Shown: positions 1 through 7,138 of the stretch, piece after piece
Layout: every line of letters starts with the position of its first letter
How positions within the stretch are numbered: the first letter of the stretch is position 1
From: an uncultured Odoribacter sp.
Lineage (GTDB): Bacteria; Bacteroidota; Bacteroidia; Bacteroidales; Marinifilaceae
DNA: 12,819 bases
NCBI GenBank assembly: GCA_905193145.1
Contig: CAJJNP010000088.1
Location: 1-12,819 of the forward strand
Reading direction: 5' to 3'
Program-made: the position numbers and the translations under genes
The notes under the pieces: generated by a model
Seen by the model: the letters and a program-made list of their open reading frames with translations, nothing else
What the model was told of the DNA's origin: nothing
The model's database searches: none

Positions 1-2
1 AT

Positions 3-326
3 GTCTCAAACTATCGGAATCCGTCGCTCCACATCTGGACACGGGTCGGTGATGAACTTTTTGAGAACATCAAATTCCAGATAGACTATGATGTGGCTCA
101 AAGACATTTCAACGGCCAGATCACGGACGAGGAGTTTGTCAATGCTGTATTCGATCCGCAGGAACAGGTGAACGAGATACAGGCACAGTTGCTTGGGGCG
201 GCATTCACGCTTGCTTTCGGTGGGCCGGCAGAGGTTCATGTCGGGACAGGAACTGGTGGCTCATCGTCTGACCTTCCGTGGAATGATAACGTAGCAAAGA
301 AGCATACTTCGATTAAACGAAGATAG
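3..326 (+). CDS. C-terminal end of a probable relaxase/mobilisation protein (truncated by window edge)
   Basis: The frame is open from base 3 to the TAG at 324-326, giving about 107 residues with no start of their own. A GTG at 93 is in frame but is more likely an internal Val codon. The tail contains ITDEEFVNAVFDPQEQVNEI, a hydrophobic small-residue stretch (LLGAAFTLAFGGP), a Gly/Ser-rich linker and an SDLPWND terminus, ending in a basic tail. From memory this resembles the C-termini of Bacteroidales MobB-type relaxases, which nick oriT and pilot DNA in conjugative transfer. The catalytic His/Tyr motifs would lie upstream, outside the window, so the assignment rests on tail resemblance alone. 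If right, the operon downstream is cargo on a mobilisable or conjugative element. It could instead be another mobile-element protein. Confidence 0.5.
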   Translation, partial: VSNYRNPSLHIWTRVGDELFENIKFQIDYDVAQRHFNGQITDEEFVNAVFDPQEQVNEIQAQLLGAAFTLAFGGPAEVHVGTGTGGSSSDLPWNDNVAKKHTSIKRR

Positions 327-378
327 TCGATTTATAGTAAATACATTTATTGCAAATTCATATCTATACATACAAGTG

Positions 379-402
379 TTTGCTATATTTTATGTACCTT
401 TG
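379..402 (+). promoter_or_regulatory. Candidate Bacteroides-type promoter of the accessory operon
   Basis: TACCTTTG at 395-402 matches the Bacteroides -7 consensus TAnnTTTG exactly. A TTTG lies at 379-382, but only 12 bp upstream, which is shorter than the usual -33 spacing of about 19-20 bp. The -7 box is therefore the stronger evidence. Transcription would begin near 409 and leave a leader of about 80 nt before the ATG at 490. The leader contains a short inverted repeat, CTGAC/GTCAG, around 414-440. No other convincing promoter is visible before the downstream genes, so this one probably drives 490-8803. Confidence 0.5.
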
Positions 403-489
403 TAGTCAAAAACTGACAATTCTTAACCGAAAAAGTCAGCACAGAAACAAAGATCATTTAGTTTACAAAAATAGTATTGATGTTTTGTA

Positions 490-2556
490 ATGGGAGGACT
501 TTTAACATTCAGAGTCGGAAACTTTGACACAACAGCAGAACGTGAGCAGTTTCGGTTTCTCTGTGAGCAACTCAAAGCTCACTATGAGGATTCGAATGAA
601 TTCTGTGTGTTCGCAGGCAACTATAATATTGGATGTGAGTTAGATGCCCTCTTTATAAAGAAGGACGCTATTATTTCTATAGAATTCAAAAATTATGGAG
701 GTAATGTTGTTGCCAATGAAAATGGAGAATGGACATACAATGGTAAAATTATTAAGGGAGGTTCGAGAAAGACTGTTCTTCAACAAGCTAGGATAAATCA
801 TTCCACGGTAAAGAAAGAACTTAAAGTCTTAGGTGTTGAAAAGAACCAAATCAAGGATGTGCCACACCTTATTATTTTCCATCAACCAATAGAGTTGGAG
901 AACAATTTAAGTGCCACCAACAGGTCTTGGCTTCACATTACTGATAGCGAACATTTCATTGAAAAGTTGGATGACATCACTTGTCCTCACACCGACCTTG
1001 ACCCACTCGGAATCGTTAAACTTGCGGAAACTCTCAACCTAAATCCCTTCTACCTGACGGAATTCAGCAATGCTACTTATGATAAACCAGCAGAGCCAAT
1101 TGAGAAAATAGAGTTGTTCAAAGATATAAAGAAGTACGAGCCCCACACTGAAGAGAAAAAACAAAAGAAAAAAGAGATAATGTTAAACTTTGATTCTTTT
1201 GTTGTCGAGGACGAAAATAGTATTGCACTTTCGAATTTTGTGAAAAGGATAGTAAAATTATCGCTCAAGCTCGACAATTTTACAGTCAAGGTGCTTGACA
1301 GCACAAGGGCATCTTCATCTTTTGCAGCACACGGAATAAGGTTAACTCAAGAATATGTTGTGACAATAAATGCAGATGGCATCGGTGAACATTGTGCAAA
1401 ACTCGCAAAGTTCACTAATCATGCTGTTAAAGCCATTTCACCTTCTACAATCTTTTGGGAAGAAGGCGAGAGAATTGCAACCGAAGGAGACAATTCATCT
1501 GGTGTTGTCGAAGAACATCAATCAAAAGAACTGTCAAATACTAATTCGAACGTTTGTTTCCGAAAATCAAAAACGGTTCTGCCACATTGGCTTGACAAAA
1601 AGATTTTCAATGAACATCAAGCTATTTATGCTCCAGAGCATGAGCGTTATGAGTATAATCTTGATCTCAACGAAGAAGAACTTAAAGTTTATCTTGGTAC
1701 TTACTTTCCTCGCAGTTATGCAGAGATGTTTTGTATTGCTGATAATCTTTTGCAGAATAAATGCCTGAAGAAAACGTTGGAACAAGATGAGATTAGTGTA
1801 TTGGATTACGGTTGCGGTACAGGTGGGGAAATTCTTGGCTTGATTACAGCAATTGGAAGACATTTACCTCATACAAAGATAAACATCACAGCAATAGATG
1901 GCAATGATGGTGCTTTAGCCATACTCAAGGATTTAGTAGAGTGTAACCCTAATAAAAATATACAAGTCGAACTAAGTATATTTAGCCAGACGTTAGGCAC
2001 AATTGAAGACGTGGAAAAACTTGCATTCGGAAAGAACGATTATCATTTTATCCTCTGTGACAAGATGGTTTGTGAGTTAATTTCTAAAAAAGTCCTACCA
2101 ACAAATGCATATGCAATAATGGCAAAGAAACTTACGGCTTTTCTTCATGAAAACGGTTTGCTTATAATGCTTGATGTAACAACTAAAGACGAGCATTCAG
2201 GATACTTCTATCCTCAATTGATGAATAATGCAATAAATGACTATGTCCGTAAAAGCAGAACCATTGAGACGCTTTTACCATTGTCGTGTGCTTGTCATGA
2301 TGGATGTAGAAACTTTTGCTTTATGCAGCAAACATTCAACGTAAGTCATTCTCACAAATCAAATGACGAAAGCAGGGTGTGTTATCGAGTGCTGTGTAAG
2401 AAACCTCTTAAGACAGCTATCATGCAAGGGATGGAAACAGCAAACCTTATCCACGTCATACACTCCACCAAATACAAGCAAAATGATGATTGGGCAATTT
2501 GCTGCCATTCAAAAAACAATGAAATAATAATTGATAGTTTTAACATAAATCTATAA
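490..2556 (+). CDS. NERD nuclease domain fused to Rsm22-like SAM-dependent methyltransferase (688 aa)
   Basis: Residues about 12-120 look like a NERD (nuclease-related) domain: an acidic residue in TTAERE, then D52 and the E65-F66-K67 motif in a SIEFKNYGG strand, matching the D...ExK metal site of this restriction-endonuclease-like fold. Residues 220-230 form a Lys/Glu-rich linker. Residues about 400-560 are a class I methyltransferase: YFPRSYAEM leads into motif I VLDYGCGTGGE (437-447), then the acidic residue D470 in ITAIDGND and a LLIMLDVT strand (557-564). C600, C602, H603, C606 and C610 then form a compact cluster. A methyltransferase preceded by a YxPxxYA-type segment and followed by Cys/His resembles the Rsm22/METTL17 family, whose members act on rRNA or the ribosome and may bind Fe-S. 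A NERD fusion to this family is unusual. First gene of the operon, 8 bp before the helicase. The substrate is unknown. Confidence 0.75.
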   Translation: MGGLLTFRVGNFDTTAEREQFRFLCEQLKAHYEDSNEFCVFAGNYNIGCELDALFIKKDAIISIEFKNYGGNVVANENGEWTYNGKIIKGGSRKTVLQQARINHSTVKKELKVLGVEKNQIKDVPHLIIFHQPIELENNLSATNRSWLHITDSEHFIEKLDDITCPHTDLDPLGIVKLAETLNLNPFYLTEFSNATYDKPAEPIEKIELFKDIKKYEPHTEEKKQKKKEIMLNFDSFVVEDENSIALSNFVKRIVKLSLKLDNFTVKVLDSTRASSSFAAHGIRLTQEYVVTINADGIGEHCAKLAKFTNHAVKAISPSTIFWEEGERIATEGDNSSGVVEEHQSKELSNTNSNVCFRKSKTVLPHWLDKKIFNEHQAIYAPEHERYEYNLDLNEEELKVYLGTYFPRSYAEMFCIADNLLQNKCLKKTLEQDEISVLDYGCGTGGEILGLITAIGRHLPHTKINITAIDGNDGALAILKDLVECNPNKNIQVELSIFSQTLGTIEDVEKLAFGKNDYHFILCDKMVCELISKKVLPTNAYAIMAKKLTAFLHENGLLIMLDVTTKDEHSGYFYPQLMNNAINDYVRKSRTIETLLPLSCACHDGCRNFCFMQQTFNVSHSHKSNDESRVCYRVLCKKPLKTAIMQGMETANLIHVIHSTKYKQNDDWAICCHSKNNEIIIDSFNINL

Positions 2557-2564
2557 ATCTAATC

Positions 2565-3593
2565 ATGGCTAAGAGAAGTTTTTACGTTAAAGATTCCGAA
2601 CTTGATGATTACCAGGTAAAGGTGATTAACAAGAAAACAGATAACTCCTACATTGTTAAGGGTTGTGCAGGTAGTGGAAAGTCCATTCTTGCCTTGTGGA
2701 AGGCAAAACAGATACAAGATGAGCATAAGGGTACCTATCTTTACATTGTGTTCACTAAAGCACTAATGCAATATATGGCTGATGGCATTTCACAGGTAGG
2801 TATTCCACAACGAAATGTTGATTATCATTGGCATTGGCAGAATAGAGCTGGATGTCCAAGTGCTGATTATATTATTGTGGATGAAGCACAAGATTTTTCC
2901 AAAGAGGATATAGAACTATTCCGTTCTAAGGCAAAAAAAGCATTATTGTTGTATGGTGATTCGGCTCAACAACTTTATACTTTTATTAAAGATAAGCAAA
3001 CTGTTTCAATGGAGGATATACAGTATTTTACTAAGTTCCCTGTCGAACAGCTTGTGTTCAATCATCGATTACCCAAAAAGATAGCCCGTCTTGCACAGTA
3101 TCTAAATTCCGAAAGTGACGAACTTGAAGAGCGTTGTACTGAAGAGGGTGTTGAAAAACCAAAGATTATCAAGTACAATAACATTACTGAACAGTATGAT
3201 GCCATCATTTCGCTTATTCAAAACAAAAACATGGAGGATGTCGGCATCCTATTTAGACACAATGATGAAGTAGAGCGTGCATATGAATATTTCAAGAATC
3301 ATGGTGTAAACGTTGAAGCTAAGTATGGACAGTTTATGGATCTAGATTTTTCTTCAGACAATCCAAAGATGATGACCTACCATAGTTCTAAAGGACTTCA
3401 ATTTGAACATGTTTTCATTCCTGAATGTACTGTTGAAGACGATGCAAACCGAAATCCACTATATGTGGCCGTGACAAGAACCTATCGAGCTTTGTATATA
3501 ATGCACTCAGGCAATCTTTCCAGTCTTTTTGATGATGTACCTACTTCGCTTTATGATACGAGTCTTACGAGTGGTCCCAAATTAACACTATGA
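2565..3593 (+). CDS. Compact superfamily I (UvrD/Rep-like) DNA/RNA helicase, 342 aa
   Basis: All core SF1 motifs are in order: an upstream Gln in DDYQ (residue 17), Walker A GCAGSGKS (33-40), Walker B VDEAQD (105-110), motif III YGDSAQQ (130-136), motif IV NHR (166-168), motif V TYHSSKGLQF (271-280) and motif VI YVAVTRTYRAL (300-310). It should be an NTP-driven translocase or helicase. At 342 residues it is about half the length of UvrD or Rep and has little room for the 1B and 2B subdomains, so strand separation may depend on partners. It begins 8 bp after the NERD-methyltransferase gene. NERD domains are often fused to UvrD-type helicases in one polypeptide, so here the same pair appears split between neighbouring genes. 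That supports a shared complex, by inference. Confidence 0.88.
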   Translation: MAKRSFYVKDSELDDYQVKVINKKTDNSYIVKGCAGSGKSILALWKAKQIQDEHKGTYLYIVFTKALMQYMADGISQVGIPQRNVDYHWHWQNRAGCPSADYIIVDEAQDFSKEDIELFRSKAKKALLLYGDSAQQLYTFIKDKQTVSMEDIQYFTKFPVEQLVFNHRLPKKIARLAQYLNSESDELEERCTEEGVEKPKIIKYNNITEQYDAIISLIQNKNMEDVGILFRHNDEVERAYEYFKNHGVNVEAKYGQFMDLDFSSDNPKMMTYHSSKGLQFEHVFIPECTVEDDANRNPLYVAVTRTYRALYIMHSGNLSSLFDDVPTSLYDTSLTSGPKLTL

Positions 3594-3625
3594 GGTTTGT
3601 CAACTCCTAAAAAACGAGGATAATT

Positions 3626-6097
3626 ATGAAATTATACATACCAACCTGTACTCTGAATTTCAATAACATATTGTCTTCAGAGTCAATTTCGCCCTTAGGA
3701 TTTTACGCAAGACGCGGCTTTGGTAACAAACGCTTCTATCCTGTCTGCGCGAACGACAAAGAGCAAGTAATAATATTGTACAGTAAATATCCAAGGTTCG
3801 AGATTGAAGAAAATGACCTTGAGAACTATCCTATGGTTATTGAGATAGAAACTGATGACTATAAAGATGGATTCTTTGAGAAGGCTAAGGAACATGACGG
3901 AGTAGAGACCTATCTCTGCTATCATACCATCAACCTTAACCCTTTTCATTGTCGTATCTATTTTAATAGTTATCAGGAGCGTCAGGGTGTATTGTCAAAG
4001 GCAGAACAAAGCCTAGAGAATAAGTTCTATAAGCTTTATGCTCCTAATATAGATGTTAAACCCAAAGAGAAAAAAACATTTTTTGGCGTTGCCAAAGATT
4101 TATTTACTCAATCTGAAAAAGATGATTTCTTATGGAATCCTTCATATGTAAATTTCAAGATCAAGAATGAACCTATAAATGTTAGTAGAGACGTTCTGCT
4201 AGACAGAATTAAAGGTTTCATTTATTGTTATCTAATAGGTGCTAATAGCTCGGTCAGCAACGAGGTTGGCAAATTGAAAGCTTTGTCAAGAAAACTTCGT
4301 AACACGCTTTCTGCTGTTGTAAATTCTCCTGATAAAAGACCCACTCAGGCACAAGACGATGCTATCTTGAATGGAATCAGAGAGTTTAATGAAATCTATT
4401 CTTCAATAGATGAAGATACCATTTGGAACAAAAATTTATTAGAGTTAAAATTGTCTGACAATCCGCAAGGTCTTTCTACAAAAGATGCCAAGAATCTTTT
4501 GCACTACTGGGGTGTTTATGACGCATTCTGTAACAAACTTCCTCTTCGTAGAGTCTATGATGCAAACGAATTGTGGAGTTGTTTAGAGTATGTTTCCCCA
4601 GAGACGTTTTCTCGTGTCATAGACAATATGAATAGCACCATTCGTAAATTGGAAGCAAAAGATAATGCTCAACGTGAAAAGTATGCCATTGAGGAATTGC
4701 TGAATGTTGATGATAATCTGTCTTTGCATATTTTGGACACATCTTACCAAAGTTCTTTCTATAAGAACCTTATTTGCTCCCAGTTTATGGCAGAGTACAA
4801 ATCTGTAATGGAAGAAAATGGCGTAGAAGAACCTTTGGCACAGGCATATAATGGAGGTATGATTCTAAGGAACATGCTTGGAGATAAATGGGACTCAAAT
4901 CCTGCATCTGCTTATGTTGGAGCATTACTTAATCATTTCCAGGAGAACTCCGCCTTTGACTTATTCGCTATTGAAAATGATGTACTTTCATCGTTTGCTG
5001 CATTCTGTCAGAAAGGCGATAACATTGATCGCTTGGTAGAGTACCTTGTACAAGTAGGATTCTGTAATTATAAGTTAGCTTATGGCATCTATGGTGCCAC
5101 AAGAGGTTTTACGTCTCTGCCAAAGACATTTACGTCTGTATTGATAAATGGCAATAAGGATTATTATCAATCATTTGCAAGTAATGTTTGGCGAATGCTT
5201 AATGGAATAGAAATAAAGGATGCTGTCTTACCCAAAGCGAGCAATAGTACTTCAGTTATTGTAGAAAGTCAGTTGGGATCTAAGATTATTGAGAATCAAA
5301 ATAATGTAGAGTCAAAAGTTGTAAAACAGCAGAAAGTTGTTGAGGCGGTAAATAAGGCTGTTAAACTTGAAAATATAGTTCAAAGTCCTAAAGCTTTTAT
5401 GTATATTTTTAGTAGTTTCTCACGTATTACTACAACTAAAGCGTACAAAGCTCTTGATGCTGTTAATTTTGCAGGAGATGAGGGTTCTTATACACCAGAA
5501 CAATTCCGTAGTAAAATTTATTCGATTGTAGGTAAAGAAGGTTTAAAGACCCAAAAAGAAAATATTGATAAAGCTATAGAACTTGAGAGTAAAAGGCAAG
5601 ATCCAGAAGCGTTCTTGAGCATCCTTGACAACTTCTTGAAACCAACTGATGCTGCGTATAAGAAGATTGAGAAACTGATTTCAAGTATTAAAAGTTTAAA
5701 TACGACTTCGTATCCACAACCACAAGGAAATAATGTTATTTCGCAGGATGGTGTTGAAAAGCGAAACCTGAAACCAATACATCCAACATCATCTAAATTT
5801 GTAGAGGATGCAAATGTTAACTATTTTATCCTTTCAAGAAACTACCTACCTATAAAAATGCGAGAAACGCTTTCCAGAAAGGTAATAACATTTCAAAAAG
5901 GTTATGCTCCTGGTGGTAAATACTATTCTAATCCATTGGGCAACCCTATAGATAATAGATCAACCATTGATCATTTTAAGCATTGGTGTTTTTATGATAA
6001 AGGTGGTTATCCTCCTATCGTAGAGGGAACTTATGAGAATAAACAGTACTTTGAGCAGTTAATGCAAGATTTATTTAATCGTTATGCCAACAGGTAA
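3626..6097 (+). CDS. Large uncharacterised protein (823 aa) of the NERD/helicase/DUF1848 operon
   Basis: I cannot assign a family. There is no signal peptide or membrane segment, no Walker motif and no recognised catalytic motif. The N-terminus (MKLYIPTCTLNFNNILSSES, then a GFYARRGFGNKRF segment) looks well structured. Residues about 185-500 are mostly helical, with a GFCNYKLAYGIYGATRGF stretch (478-495) that is probably conserved core. Residues 546-585 are polar and may form a coiled coil. An internal duplication of about 40 residues is visible: 574-613 and 646-685 share KA..LE...Q.P.AF..I...F...T...AYK at a 72-residue offset. The C-terminus is richer in Tyr, Pro and Gly (755-800). The ATG at 3626 follows ACGAGGA, a plausible ribosome binding site. 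The 3' end overlaps the DUF1848 gene by 14 bp, suggesting translational coupling and stoichiometric assembly. A scaffold or specificity role is possible but unproven. Confidence 0.85.
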   Translation: MKLYIPTCTLNFNNILSSESISPLGFYARRGFGNKRFYPVCANDKEQVIILYSKYPRFEIEENDLENYPMVIEIETDDYKDGFFEKAKEHDGVETYLCYHTINLNPFHCRIYFNSYQERQGVLSKAEQSLENKFYKLYAPNIDVKPKEKKTFFGVAKDLFTQSEKDDFLWNPSYVNFKIKNEPINVSRDVLLDRIKGFIYCYLIGANSSVSNEVGKLKALSRKLRNTLSAVVNSPDKRPTQAQDDAILNGIREFNEIYSSIDEDTIWNKNLLELKLSDNPQGLSTKDAKNLLHYWGVYDAFCNKLPLRRVYDANELWSCLEYVSPETFSRVIDNMNSTIRKLEAKDNAQREKYAIEELLNVDDNLSLHILDTSYQSSFYKNLICSQFMAEYKSVMEENGVEEPLAQAYNGGMILRNMLGDKWDSNPASAYVGALLNHFQENSAFDLFAIENDVLSSFAAFCQKGDNIDRLVEYLVQVGFCNYKLAYGIYGATRGFTSLPKTFTSVLINGNKDYYQSFASNVWRMLNGIEIKDAVLPKASNSTSVIVESQLGSKIIENQNNVESKVVKQQKVVEAVNKAVKLENIVQSPKAFMYIFSSFSRITTTKAYKALDAVNFAGDEGSYTPEQFRSKIYSIVGKEGLKTQKENIDKAIELESKRQDPEAFLSILDNFLKPTDAAYKKIEKLISSIKSLNTTSYPQPQGNNVISQDGVEKRNLKPIHPTSSKFVEDANVNYFILSRNYLPIKMRETLSRKVITFQKGYAPGGKYYSNPLGNPIDNRSTIDHFKHWCFYDKGGYPPIVEGTYENKQYFEQLMQDLFNRYANR

Positions 6098-7136
6098 AAT
6101 TATTATCACGAACGATACAGGTGAACAAGTAGAAGCTACAGCTCCTGTCATTGTCTCTGCAAGTCGTTCAACCGATATTCCTGCTTTTTATGCCAAGTGG
6201 TTCTTCAACCGCTTGGCTAAAGGGTATTGTGCTTGGTATAACCCGTTCAACCAGCAAAAAATGTATATTTCGTTCAAAAACTGCAAGGTGGTGATTTTCT
6301 GGACAAAGAACCCAAAGCCGATCCTCCCATACCTTCATGAGCTTGACGAAAGAGAAATACACTACTATTTTCAGGTTACACTCAACGATTATGTAAAAGA
6401 AGGTTTTGAGCCTAATGTTTCGTCTGTCGAAAACAGAGTTGAGACATTCAAGAAACTTTCTGATATGATTGGTAAGGAGAAAGTAATCTGGCGTTTTGAT
6501 CCTTTAATAATTACGCCAAACATTGCTCCTCGTGACCTCTTGACGCGCATTTGGCACATTGGAAATAAACTGAAAGGTTACACAAATAAGCTTGTATTCA
6601 GTTTCGTTGATGTAAAAGCATATCGCAAGGTTCAAAACAATCTTGTTAAGGAAAGTATGCTCTTTACAAAGGAGAATGTGGAGAATGCCGAAGCCAACCT
6701 TGCTCAACGAATAGAAATTGTAGAAGGTCTTCAAAAGATTCGTGAAGCTTGGCACAAAGATGGTTGGGATGTTGAAATCGCCACTTGTGCTGAAGATATT
6801 GACCTTGAAAAATACGGGATAGAACACAATCGTTGCATTGATGGCGAATTGATGAAACGCATTTTTGCTGACGATAAGGAACTTGTCTATTATCTACATA
6901 CATTGAAATTACCAGAAAAAGACTTGTTTGGTAATTTGCCACCAATACCAGAAAAGGTGCGTAATGTAAAGGATACAGGGCAACGTAAGGTATGTGGATG
7001 TATGATCAGCAAAGACATCGGCATGTATAATACTTGCCGTCATTTCTGTGTCTACTGCTATGCCAATACAAGTAAAGAATGCGTCATCAGAAATGCTGAG
7101 AAACATAATGATGAAAGTGAAAGTATAATTGGGTAA
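6084..7136 (+). CDS. DUF1848 family protein with C-terminal radical-SAM-like cysteine motif (350 aa)
   Basis: The N-terminal half carries the motifs I associate with DUF1848: VSASRSTDIPAFY (24-36), CAWYNPF (49-55), FWTKNPKP (72-79), YYFQVTLNDY (94-103) and WRFDPL (136-141), consistent with a TIM-barrel-like fold. The C-terminus has C304 and C306 followed by C318-X3-C322-X2-C325. CX3CX2C is the canonical [4Fe-4S]-binding spacing of radical SAM enzymes, but here it follows the barrel instead of preceding it. The family has no firmly established reaction; relation to radical SAM or photoproduct-lyase-like enzymes is inferred. The start at 6084 lies inside the last codons of the preceding gene (14 bp overlap), and the next gene starts 2 bp after its stop, so it is translationally embedded in the operon. 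In this context it may act on nucleic acid or nucleotides. That is speculation. Confidence 0.82.
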   Translation: MPTGKIIITNDTGEQVEATAPVIVSASRSTDIPAFYAKWFFNRLAKGYCAWYNPFNQQKMYISFKNCKVVIFWTKNPKPILPYLHELDEREIHYYFQVTLNDYVKEGFEPNVSSVENRVETFKKLSDMIGKEKVIWRFDPLIITPNIAPRDLLTRIWHIGNKLKGYTNKLVFSFVDVKAYRKVQNNLVKESMLFTKENVENAEANLAQRIEIVEGLQKIREAWHKDGWDVEIATCAEDIDLEKYGIEHNRCIDGELMKRIFADDKELVYYLHTLKLPEKDLFGNLPPIPEKVRNVKDTGQRKVCGCMISKDIGMYNTCRHFCVYCYANTSKECVIRNAEKHNDESESIIG

Positions 7137-7138
7137 TT

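Noticed and set aside
1077..1863. Minus-strand and alternate-frame ORFs inside the NERD-methyltransferase gene
   Set aside because: They lie wholly within a gene with clear domain motifs, have low-complexity Phe/Ser/Leu-rich products and no recognisable features. Similar shadow ORFs elsewhere were dropped for the same reason.
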